Below, piece after piece: positions 37,863 through 45,223 of a DNA stretch of 64,000 nucleotides; position 1 is the first letter of the stretch; every line of letters starts with the position of its first letter. This stretch comes from Planctomycetaceae bacterium (lineage in GTDB: Bacteria; Planctomycetota; Planctomycetia; Planctomycetales; Planctomycetaceae), in assembly GCA_020850695.1 (NCBI GenBank), contig JADZEF010000094.1, positions 42,891-106,890 of the forward strand, given 5' to 3'. The position numbers and the translations under genes were made by a program. Below the pieces are notes generated by a model. The model was not told where the DNA came from and ran no database searches. It saw nothing but the letters and a program-made list of their open reading frames with translations.

Positions 37863-39713
37863 ATGACGCGGCGATTCTGGGTTTCATTCGCCGCCATCCT
37901 CGCGGCCGATGCCGCGTGCTACGCCGCCGCTTTCCTGGTGCGTTTCGAGTTCGAAATTCCCGCCGTCCGAGTCAACCAACTCGTGCACACGCTTGGCGTG
38001 GTGCTTGCGGTGAAGTTTGCGATCGGACTGGCAACCGGCGAATACCGCCGCTCGTTCCGCTACGTCTCGATGGAAGACGCTTTCTGGTTCGGCGTCCGCG
38101 CCGGCGGCTCGGCCATCGTGCTGTATGTCCTCTATTGGGCTCTCTACCCCGGCCTGCCGATCCCGCGCTCGATCATCCTCATCGATGCCGTGTTGTGTTT
38201 CCTGGCCGATGGACTGATCCGCAACGGTTACCGATTCGTCACGGAAACCGTCCGCCCGCGGCTCTCTCCCGACGGACACGAGCGGGTGCTGATCTACGGA
38301 ACCGACGACACCGCCCTCCGCATCCTGCGCTCGCTGCCGGGCGTCGGCAAGCGGTTCCGCGTCGTCGGTTTCGTTGACGAGAACGTCAGCGGGACACGCC
38401 TGATCGCCGGCGTCCCCGTCGTCTCGCCGCGGCGTGGATGGACGAAGCTCGCCCGCCGCTTCAACGCCAACCGCCTTCTGATTTCCAGCCGGATCCCCGG
38501 CCGGACCTTTCGAGATTTGCTCGAACACTGTGCGGAAGCGGGGCTGAAAGCCCACGTCATTCCCGAGACGACCGAGCTCGTCGACGGCCGCTACAAGCTC
38601 GGCATCCGTGACGTCACGATTTCCGACCTGCTCCGCCGCGAGCCCGCGAAGCTCGACCGGGACGCCCTGCACGAGCACGTCACCGGCCAGCGGGTGCTCG
38701 TCACCGGCGCCGCCGGCAGCATCGGCTCGGAACTCTGCCGCCAGATCCTGGCCCTGAAGCCCGCGTCGCTGGTCCTGTTCGACCAGTCCGAGTTCGGCAT
38801 CTTCACGCTCCAGCAGGACCTGCTGCGGCGTAGCGACGTCGACGCGTCGAGAATGCACTTCGTCGTCGGGGACGTCACCGACCGCGTCTCGGTGGCCCGC
38901 GCGATGCAGCGGCACGAACCGCAACGGGTCTTCCATGCGGCGGCCTACAAGCACGTCCCGCTGATGGAAGATCACCCGCACGAAGCGATCCGCAACAACG
39001 TCTTCGGCACGAAGTGCGTAGCCGACCTGGCGGACGAGTTCGGCGTGGAAAGGTTCGTCCTTATCTCGACCGACAAGGTGGTGAAGCCCAGCAGCGTCAT
39101 GGGGTCGACCAAGTTGGTCGCCGAAAAATACGTCCAGGCCAAGGCGGCCCATTCTCAGACGCGGTTCGTGACGGTCCGCTTCGGCAACGTCCTCAATTCG
39201 GCCGGTAGCGTTGTGCCAATCTTCCGCAGTCAGATTGAAGCCGGCGGGCCGATCACCGTGACCCACCCGGACATGGTGCGGTTCTTCATGACGATCCCGG
39301 AGGCGGTCGAACTCGTGCTGCAGGCCGGGGCGATCGGCTCGACGGGAGACGTCCTGATCCTCGACATGGGCGAGCCGGTCCGCATTACCGACCTGGCCAA
39401 GGACATGATTCTCCTCTCGGGCCTCCGCTATCCCGAGGACATCGACATCGCTTTCACCGGCATGCGGCCGGGAGAGAAGCTTGCCGAGGAACTCTTCTAC
39501 GGCGCTGAGGAACAATCGCGGAAACTGCACGAAAAAATCTTCCGCGGCTCGAACCGCCCGCCGCAACTCATCGATGTCGTCCGCGACCTGAAGCGGCTCG
39601 AAGCGACGTTCGAACTGCCGATGAACGAGGCCCTCGCCGTCCTCCGCGATGTGATTGCGGGCTACGTCGCCGCCGCCGAGTCCGAGCCCGCCACGCGCCG
39701 CATCGCGGCTTAA
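37863..39713 (+). CDS. WbpM/CapD-type membrane nucleotide-sugar 4,6-dehydratase
   Basis: The 616-residue protein has four N-terminal membrane helices (about 5-120), a CoA-binding-like Rossmann domain (RVLIYGTDDTALRIL, about 140-250), and a second, extended SDR domain. The SDR domain has TGAAGSIGSE (281-290), STDK (402-405) and the M413-x3-K417 catalytic pair (SVMGSTK) that replaces Tyr-x3-Lys in this subfamily. Members convert UDP-GlcNAc to UDP-4-keto-6-deoxy sugars for O-antigen or capsule. The layout equals WbpM, FlaA1 long form or PglF. No polysaccharide cluster adjoins it, so it probably serves a distant one. A TCC-triloop palindrome ends 22 bases before the start codon. Confidence 0.88.
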   Translation: MTRRFWVSFAAILAADAACYAAAFLVRFEFEIPAVRVNQLVHTLGVVLAVKFAIGLATGEYRRSFRYVSMEDAFWFGVRAGGSAIVLYVLYWALYPGLPIPRSIILIDAVLCFLADGLIRNGYRFVTETVRPRLSPDGHERVLIYGTDDTALRILRSLPGVGKRFRVVGFVDENVSGTRLIAGVPVVSPRRGWTKLARRFNANRLLISSRIPGRTFRDLLEHCAEAGLKAHVIPETTELVDGRYKLGIRDVTISDLLRREPAKLDRDALHEHVTGQRVLVTGAAGSIGSELCRQILALKPASLVLFDQSEFGIFTLQQDLLRRSDVDASRMHFVVGDVTDRVSVARAMQRHEPQRVFHAAAYKHVPLMEDHPHEAIRNNVFGTKCVADLADEFGVERFVLISTDKVVKPSSVMGSTKLVAEKYVQAKAAHSQTRFVTVRFGNVLNSAGSVVPIFRSQIEAGGPITVTHPDMVRFFMTIPEAVELVLQAGAIGSTGDVLILDMGEPVRITDLAKDMILLSGLRYPEDIDIAFTGMRPGEKLAEELFYGAEEQSRKLHEKIFRGSNRPPQLIDVVRDLKRLEATFELPMNEALAVLRDVIAGYVAAAESEPATRRIAA

Positions 39714-39717
39714 GTGT

Positions 39718-39880
39718 GGCACGAGACTCCGTCTCGTGAAAACGCACGGCGTGCCAAGACTTTCTCCCAGGCGAGACGGTCTTCGCCGATTGACTTGATC
39801 GCGTCGCTCCTGCGAGCCGATTGCGCGTGGCACAGTTCTCGGACCGTGCCACGTTGATTCACGACATGGAATGTCGTGCC
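39718..39880. repeat. Inverted pair of TCC-triloop palindromes after the dehydratase
   Basis: The left copy CACGAGAC-TCC-GTCTCGTG (39720-39738) and the right copy in reverse orientation, CACGACAT-TCC-ATGTCGTG (39860-39878), share GGC and GAA flanks. The stems differ by compensated changes. The remaining bases to 40071 hold nothing coding; this gap is the probable promoter of the ubiquitin-like cluster. Confidence 0.9.
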
Positions 39881-40071
39881 ACCATTTCTCGCTCGACTCC
39901 GTCGCGTGCTCCGCAACACGTTCCAACGGAACGTTCACGTCGTTTCCCTTCCTTTTACGCGATGAAGCGACCCGATTCACGCTTCACGGCGGCCAGCCTG
40001 CAAAAAAACGTGCTTCACTGCGTAGGGAAGAGGAGTGACACGACACTCCCTTCCTCCCGAGTCGCCGCACG

Positions 40072-40593
40072 ATGGCACATCTGTGGAAAACTGATGCGGA
40101 CGGCAACTGGCAGCCCGTCCCGCTCGAGATCACCGGAGAAACGGCGGAACCGCAACAGGCCCGCATTCTGCCGACGGCCATTCCCGGCAGCGATTGGGCG
40201 GCCCTCGCGGCGCCCGACGACTCGCTGCACATCAACGGGCAGGAGTCCGCACTGGGATTGCGCGTCCTGAACGATCGGGATGAGCTGGCGCTCGCAGACG
40301 GTTCCGATGAGCCCCGTCGGTGGTATTTCAGCACCGAAGAGGTCGTCTGCGTCGTGCCGTTTCCCGGCAGCGAGCACGTCACACGGTGCCCACGCTGCAA
40401 GAAGGGAATCGACGCCGGGATGCCGGCCGTGCGATGTCCCAACCCGCAGTGCGGGGCATGGCACCACCAGATTCCGGCGGGGCATGCCGAACATCGCGAA
40501 CGCGAGTGCTGGACTTACGCGACGAAGTGTTCCCTCTGCTCGCAGCCGACCGCACTCGACGCCGGGTTCCGTTGGACCCCCGAGGAACTGTGA
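40072..40593 (+). CDS. RING-like zinc protein of the ubiquitin-like cluster (candidate E3)
   Basis: The 173-residue protein has a beta-rich N-terminal half (about 45-100: LHINGQESALGLRVLNDRDE resembles a small FHA- or ubiquitin-associated beta fold). Its C-terminal half is Cys/His-rich: C106-x2-C109, C122-x4-C127, H131/H132, C146, C153-x2-C156. The spacing is that of a binuclear treble-clef or RING-like finger. RING fingers bind E2 enzymes, so a ligase (E3) or scaffold role is inferred from context, not proven. The stop codon is one base from the E1 gene's ATG, indicating tight coupling. It is the first gene of the cluster. It could instead be a plain zinc ribbon pair. Confidence 0.6.
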   Translation: MAHLWKTDADGNWQPVPLEITGETAEPQQARILPTAIPGSDWAALAAPDDSLHINGQESALGLRVLNDRDELALADGSDEPRRWYFSTEEVVCVVPFPGSEHVTRCPRCKKGIDAGMPAVRCPNPQCGAWHHQIPAGHAEHRERECWTYATKCSLCSQPTALDAGFRWTPEEL

Positions 40594-40594
40594 C

Positions 40595-41749
40595 ATGGAC
40601 CCGATCGCCGCGGCGATAGCCAATCAGGATGACGAGGCGACAAGACACGCGAGCGTTCCTCGTGGGCTGCGGACGGTTGTTGTGGTGGGGGCCGGCGGAA
40701 ATATCGGTTCGCACGTCGTCCCGCACCTCGCCCGCATGCCCGAGATTGAGCGGCTGGTACTGATCGATCCGGACCGCTACGAAGAAAAGAATCTTCGCTC
40801 GCAGGACATTCACACCCGTGACGTCGGCCAATCGAAGGTGCGGGTGCAGGCGCGGCGGGCACGGGCCATCCGCCGCGACCTGCATGTCGTCACGCACGCC
40901 TGCGCGGTCGAGAGCATCCCGCTCGGTGGGTTGCGGTGCGATGTGATCGTCGCCTGTCTCGACTCCCGCAGTGCCCGCCAGTCGGTCAATCAGATGGCCT
41001 GGAGGCTCGGAATCCCGTGGATTGATGCCGGCGTGACAGGGGGAAGCGAGTTGCTGGCCCGCGTCAACACGTATTCTCCCGCATTCGAAGCCCCATGCCT
41101 GGAATGTGCCTGGAGCAACGACGACTATCGGCTGCTCGAAGTGAAGCACGCCTGCGAGACGGAGCGAAAGGTCGCGTCGACGAACGCCCCCGCAGCACTC
41201 GGCGGCCTCGCCGCGTCGCTGGCAGCCTTGGAGTGCGCACGGCTGCTGACTGGAGATATCAGCGGGTCGCTCGCGGGGCGTCAGATCCTTCTGGATGCCC
41301 GTCATCACACGCATTTCGTCACGTCGTTCCGACGCAACCCGCGATGCCGGTTCGATCATCACGTCTGGCCGATCGCTCCCTCGCCGCATTCCGCGAAACA
41401 ACTTCGCCTCCGCGACGTAAGCACAATGTGCGAGTTCACGGGGGAAGACCTGGCGATATCCCTCGAAGGAGAACGGTTTGCCATGCGGGCACGGTGCCCA
41501 TGCGGATGGGCGGCTTCGCCGGATGACCCGCGAGTCGTCGGCCTGGTACGACGGTTTGCGGAGAGCCCCTTGACGTGTCCGCAGTGCGGCAAGCCGGTCG
41601 TTTTCGGCGGATGGGACCTGTGCGAGCGAATTCATCTTAAGCATCTGTCGAATGTTGCCGCGCGCCGCACGTTGGCCAGTCTCGGTTTCGTTCCGAGAGA
41701 CGTCTTCAGCGTGACGGCGGGCGGATGCCGCCGGTGGTTTGAGCTGTGA
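40595..41749 (+). CDS. ThiF/MoeB/E1-type ubiquitin-like activating enzyme
   Basis: The 384-residue protein has the E1/ThiF Rossmann core. VVVGAGGNIGSH (29-40) binds ATP, followed by LIDPDRYEEKNLRSQDI with the D-E-N-R adenylation residues, DVGQSKV and ACLDSRSARQSVN (120-132). APCLEC (166-171) and KHACETE (184-190) supply cysteines; C187 aligns with the position where E1-like proteins carry the thioester Cys. A C-terminal zinc ribbon (C301-x-C303 and C328-x2-C331) and a final beta strand are extra to MoeB and may recruit the E2. Its predicted job is to adenylate the C-terminal glycine of the 43435 protein and hold it as a thioester. The start is one base after the RING-like gene, with GAGGAA seven bases upstream. 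Confidence 0.85.
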   Translation: MDPIAAAIANQDDEATRHASVPRGLRTVVVVGAGGNIGSHVVPHLARMPEIERLVLIDPDRYEEKNLRSQDIHTRDVGQSKVRVQARRARAIRRDLHVVTHACAVESIPLGGLRCDVIVACLDSRSARQSVNQMAWRLGIPWIDAGVTGGSELLARVNTYSPAFEAPCLECAWSNDDYRLLEVKHACETERKVASTNAPAALGGLAASLAALECARLLTGDISGSLAGRQILLDARHHTHFVTSFRRNPRCRFDHHVWPIAPSPHSAKQLRLRDVSTMCEFTGEDLAISLEGERFAMRARCPCGWAASPDDPRVVGLVRRFAESPLTCPQCGKPVVFGGWDLCERIHLKHLSNVAARRTLASLGFVPRDVFSVTAGGCRRWFEL

Positions 41750-41774
41750 CCATCAGGAAACTTGAGGACGCGTC

Positions 41775-42296
41775 ATGACAGACCCCATCTTCCGCGACTG
41801 GCTTCAGCAGCAGCACGACCAGGGCATGGACCTGGCGAGCCAGTCGGAGGTTCTCAAGCTCGAACCCGTCCAGGAAGAGCGGGCTCTGTACGACGGCGTC
41901 CCGCAAGCTTACATCGCAAAGTTCTTCTGTCAGGGCGTCGTGATTCAACCCGACGGAGCGATCGTCCCGGCGAACGAATTCCATGCGGGGATCTGGTTCC
42001 CGTCCGATTACCTCCGCACGATTCGCCCGTACGAACTGGTGACGTGGCTCGGCCCGACCAACGTGTGGCATCCGAATATCCGCGTTCCCATCGTCTGCGT
42101 CGGTCGCGTCTGTCCGGGTTACGAGCTCGTGGAACTGTTGTACGAGCTCTACGAGATCATCACATTCCAGAATTACGCGACGCACGACTATCTCAATGAC
42201 GCGGCCGCCGAATGGGCCCGCAACCACAAGCATCTGCTGCCGACCGATCGTCGCCCGCTGAAGCGTCGCGCGACGGTGTCGAATGCGGCAAGCTGA
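41775..42296 (+). CDS. E2-fold ubiquitin-conjugating-like protein
   Basis: The 173-residue protein fits an E2 (UBC) fold. A central beta meander (FFCQGVVIQPDGAIVPAN) leads to NVWHPNI, which matches the eukaryotic HPN motif (H99-P100-N101). C108 follows nine residues after the His and is the candidate catalytic cysteine; C113 follows it. After that come the helices YELVELLYELYEII and HDYLNDAAAEWARNH, as in E2 C-termini. It should accept the Ubl from the E1 at 40595. GAGGA lies six bases before the ATG and the gene is 25 bases after the E1. The family is predicted from motifs only; which cysteine acts must be tested. Confidence 0.7.
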   Translation: MTDPIFRDWLQQQHDQGMDLASQSEVLKLEPVQEERALYDGVPQAYIAKFFCQGVVIQPDGAIVPANEFHAGIWFPSDYLRTIRPYELVTWLGPTNVWHPNIRVPIVCVGRVCPGYELVELLYELYEIITFQNYATHDYLNDAAAEWARNHKHLLPTDRRPLKRRATVSNAAS

Positions 42297-42397
42297 ATGG
42301 GGATCAAGTCGGCTTCGATGTGTTTTCTGAGCGGGAGCGCGGAGCGTGTCGGCAACACAAAAGGCGTCGCCACACGCTTTCATGAGTGGGAGAACCC

Positions 42398-43402
42398 ATG
42401 CTTCTCATGTCCGATGAATTTCAACTGGCGGCCTTCCTCGAAGCGAGCGGGCGCGACGTGTCCGAGGTCCACTCCGGGGAGTGGAAAGTCGCCGCGGGGC
42501 GTCTTCGAAAGCTTCGGGGCACGGTCTCTCAACAGTCCGAATGGATCAGCCTCGAGTTCCCCTGGCAGGCGCCGGCGTCCGACGATCCAGCCCGACCGCT
42601 GATCGAGCTCGCAATGCGTTGCAGGGCGTTGCCGACGCCGCTGAAGTTCTCGCGTGCCCACGCCGAGCCGCTGTTCGATCTGCGATGTGAAGTTCGCAAC
42701 GCCGGTGATTCGTATGACACTTTCGGGACTCGTCACGAGGACCAGGAAGCAGATCATGGCCTCCAGACTCCCCTCGGCGAACGGCTTGAGTCGTTGCTCC
42801 GAACGATCGACCAGGTGCTCGACGGCGGCCTCGACTCGCTGGGCGTCCCGTCGGAACGTGAAGTCGCGGATGACTCGTCGCGGACGCAGGAAGCTCCCCG
42901 TGCCACCACACCCGGAACACGTTCCGAGCTGGCCCGCCTGTGCGACGAAGCGGGCTGGTCGTGCCATGAACGGGCGGGCGGACGCGTGGCGGTCCCGCTC
43001 GATGTGTCAGGGCTGTTCTGCGAGGCGATTGTTTCGCCGCACGAATCGGGGAGGCTGCGGGTCGAGTACACGCTGGATGGGGGGGAGCGGTCGCGGAACG
43101 CGAGTGCGGCGTCGGCTCTCTTTCTGTTGCGGGCCAACCGGGTTTATCGAATGGCGCGGCTTGCCATGACGTATTCCCCTGCAAGTGCCCGCACGGCGGA
43201 TTCCGGGGAGGTCGCGGGCGGCCTGTCCGGAGTCCGCTTTGTGTGGGACGTCGTGCTGCCGGGGCCCGCGGGCCCGGCCGATCTCAATGCCGCGCTGTCG
43301 GCTCTGTCGGTGGCGTGCCGGGGAACGGTGAGGGAACTGCAGGTTCTGGCGGGCGACCGGGTTGCCAGGGAGTACCTGGCCATTCAGGGGATGGTCCTCT
43401 GA
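42398..43402 (+). CDS. Unknown two-lobed protein of the ubiquitin-like cluster
   Basis: This 334-residue protein is not recognised. It has an N-terminal lobe (about 8-100: FQLAAFLEASGRDVSEVHSG, then a beta-rich part) and a C-terminal lobe (about 168-325: ELARLCDEAGWSCHERAGGR, then VAVPLDVSGLF and long amphipathic helices). They are joined by a charged Ser/Glu-rich linker (115-165). The two lobes have the same helix-then-strand layout and look like a duplicated YbjN or secretion-chaperone-like alpha/beta module, an inference from pattern only. GGGAG lies five bases before the ATG. Its position between E2 and Ubl suggests a scaffold or substrate adaptor. Confidence 0.6.
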   Translation: MLLMSDEFQLAAFLEASGRDVSEVHSGEWKVAAGRLRKLRGTVSQQSEWISLEFPWQAPASDDPARPLIELAMRCRALPTPLKFSRAHAEPLFDLRCEVRNAGDSYDTFGTRHEDQEADHGLQTPLGERLESLLRTIDQVLDGGLDSLGVPSEREVADDSSRTQEAPRATTPGTRSELARLCDEAGWSCHERAGGRVAVPLDVSGLFCEAIVSPHESGRLRVEYTLDGGERSRNASAASALFLLRANRVYRMARLAMTYSPASARTADSGEVAGGLSGVRFVWDVVLPGPAGPADLNAALSALSVACRGTVRELQVLAGDRVAREYLAIQGMVL

Positions 43403-43434
43403 GTGACGATTCTCCAGCACAGAAAGGAGCCTCA

Positions 43435-43701
43435 ATGAGCATCACGTTGCAGGCTCGGGACGTGTCGGGCCAGAAGACGGCCCGCGTTCCGAGCGTTCAG
43501 ACGGATGCGACGGTCGGCGAACTGGTGCAGGGGCTGCTCGCGCAGATGCACCTTCCGAATCACGATTCGGAAGGCCGCCCCCTGACGTACCAGGCGCGCC
43601 TCGAGCGGGAAGGCCGAGCCCTTCACGCTTCGGAAGCCGTCGGCGATGCCCTGCAGAACGACGACAAAATCGTGCTGCAGCCCAGCATCCAGGCCGGCTG
43701 A
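43435..43701 (+). CDS. Ubiquitin-like modifier protein
   Basis: The 88-residue protein has a beta-grasp pattern: strand SITLQARDVSG, strand TARVPSVQTDA, helix TVGELVQGLLAQMHLP, and a C-terminal strand after ALQNDDKIVLQPS. It ends SIQAG with glycine as the very last residue, so it needs no processing before adenylation. This equals the mature end of ubiquitin-fold sulfur carriers and modifiers (usually GG, here AG). A strong AAAGGAG lies five bases upstream of the ATG. It is the presumed conjugated or thiocarboxylated partner of the E1 at 40595 and the JAB at 44005. No internal Lys is conserved enough to predict chain formation. Confidence 0.8.
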   Translation: MSITLQARDVSGQKTARVPSVQTDATVGELVQGLLAQMHLPNHDSEGRPLTYQARLEREGRALHASEAVGDALQNDDKIVLQPSIQAG

Positions 43702-43815
43702 CCGACGACGCAGGGCCAACGCACTGCCCGCCGCGGCCGGAGGCGTTTCCGACAGGGAGTGCTTTCGGTCGCGGTGTGCGTGTCGAGGTCGACGTTTCCG
43801 CGAAGACGGAAAACG

Positions 43816-43943
43816 TGCCCGCGAATAGCGCGAATAAACGCGAATGAAAGGCAGTAAGCCAAAGCGTTCAAGACGCCGTCGACGTGATTGTCGCTGACCT
43901 GCATGGCTTCCTCATTCGCGGCTATTCGCGCCATTCGCGGGCA
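43816..43943. repeat. Inverted tandem-word element (CGCGAAT type) inside the ubiquitin-like cluster
   Basis: Arms of 32 bases (43816-43847 and 43912-43943) match as reverse complements at 29 of 32 positions. Each is made of CGCGAATA and CGCGAATG words. The element fills the 303-base gap between the Ubl and JAB genes; no gene is supported in the rest of that gap. Confidence 0.85.
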
Positions 43944-44004
43944 ATTCTTCTTGCTCTCTGCCTTTCTCGACTTCCATTCCACTTCAACCTCTTGCGTCGA
44001 CGCC

Positions 44005-45054
44005 ATGCCCACCCTCACCGATCGCCGGCACGACTGGAAGTTCGTGCTCGAACTCTATCGCCTCGACCCCGACGGGGAGGACGGCGAGCAGATTGCCAAC
44101 GCGAAGGTGAAGAGCGACTTCGACCCGATTGTCGAGGCCGCGCGGTTTGAACTCCTCAAACGCGATCCGCGTCCCTTCATGCAGATCGGCGCCGAGCCGG
44201 CGTGCGTCGAACCGGTGTGGCACGAGCTTCTTGGCGAGCCCTACGTCGAGTCGATCCGGGTGGTTGTCTCCCCGCACGACGCCTCACCGGCCGAGTGCCT
44301 CGCGCCGACAGCGTTTTTCCGAGTCCACGCCGAAGCGGCCGCCGCGAAACTCATCAGCGAAGGGGTCCTCGATCCCGAGGAGAAGTTTCGTTACCTCGTG
44401 ACGGCCTACGCTCGCGACACCGATGTCATCGCGAAACAGCCCGCGTTTACCATCGAGCCGGTGGCGCAGGACCTGCATCTTGAACCGAAATCGCTGACGG
44501 ATCTGTTCCATCGCTCGCGGCCGATGGGCCCGGTCCGCGACGACGAGGTGCCCGTCTTCGTCCCTCAGTTCATCCTTGATGAGTGCTGCGAACGGCTTCA
44601 CGCGACGGGAGCGGCCGAAACCGGCGGGATTCTGCTCGGTCAGCTCGCTTTCGATCCCGAGAGCCACCGGCTCTTTCTCGAAGTGACGGCCCAGATTCCC
44701 GCCCAGCACACGCAGCAGGAACTGACGAGCCTCACATTCACACCCGAAACGTGGTCGGCGGTCGATGCGGCGATCCGGCTGCGCGGCTCCGACGAGATGC
44801 AGCTTGGCTGGTGGCACACGCACCCCGCCCGCGAGTGGTGCAAGAATTGTCCCGAGGAGAACCGTCGCGTCTGTAAACGGTCGGGAGAGTTCTTCTCTTC
44901 GGATGACGCGGCTCTGCACCGCACCGTCTTTCCGCGGGCGTACAGTGTCGGCCTGGTCATCAGCGACAGCTATGCGAGCGGCCTGACGTTCCCGATGTTC
45001 GGCTGGAACCGTGGACTGGTCGAGCAGCGCGGATTTCACGTGTTGCGCGACTGA
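44005..45054 (+). CDS. JAB/JAMM metalloprotease with N-terminal domain (candidate Ubl-removing enzyme)
   Basis: The 349-residue protein has an unrecognised N-terminal region (1-180) and a C-terminal JAB1/MPN+ domain. The JAMM residues are E205 (AAETGGILLG), H271 and H273 (GWWHTHP), and S298/D301 (FFSSDD). The H-x-H to S-x2-D distance is about 20 residues longer than usual because of an insertion with C279, C282 and C290 (CKNC ... C), a possible extra zinc site near the active site. JAB enzymes of this kind cleave isopeptide or thiocarboxylate-related bonds of ubiquitin-like proteins. The start at 44005 lacks a good ribosome-binding site and is separated from the Ubl gene by a repeat element. 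Confidence 0.83.
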   Translation: MPTLTDRRHDWKFVLELYRLDPDGEDGEQIANAKVKSDFDPIVEAARFELLKRDPRPFMQIGAEPACVEPVWHELLGEPYVESIRVVVSPHDASPAECLAPTAFFRVHAEAAAAKLISEGVLDPEEKFRYLVTAYARDTDVIAKQPAFTIEPVAQDLHLEPKSLTDLFHRSRPMGPVRDDEVPVFVPQFILDECCERLHATGAAETGGILLGQLAFDPESHRLFLEVTAQIPAQHTQQELTSLTFTPETWSAVDAAIRLRGSDEMQLGWWHTHPAREWCKNCPEENRRVCKRSGEFFSSDDAALHRTVFPRAYSVGLVISDSYASGLTFPMFGWNRGLVEQRGFHVLRD

Positions 45055-45061
45055 AAGTAGC

Positions 45062-45222
45062 CCTCAAGCTCCGCTTGAGGTTAAGCCGTCGGGGGCGAGA
45101 TCTTCGAAGTCTCACTCGACATGACAGAGCGATGCCGAACTTGCCGTCGCCAATGACTGCTGCGGCGGTGCGACTGAGCAGGCCAAACGCCGCGAAGCCT
45201 TAACCTCATGCGGAGCACGAGG
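45062..45222. repeat. Inverted pair of CCTCA-type palindromes after the JAB gene
   Basis: The left copy CCTCAAGC-TCC-GCTTGAGG (45062-45080) is preceded by TAGC and followed by TTAAGCC. The right copy (45204-45222) is inverted with one wobble pair and continues as GGGCTAC. The stop codon of the leftward methyltransferase gene overlaps the outer flank of the right copy. Confidence 0.9.
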
Positions 45223-45223
45223 G

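Noticed and set aside
40072..45054. The Ubl cluster considered as molybdopterin or thiamine biosynthesis (MoeB/MoaD, ThiF/ThiS)
   Set aside because: Those pathways do not include an E2-fold protein, a RING-like protein or a JAB with this layout, and no other moa or thi genes are nearby. A sulfur-transfer role remains listed as an alternative.
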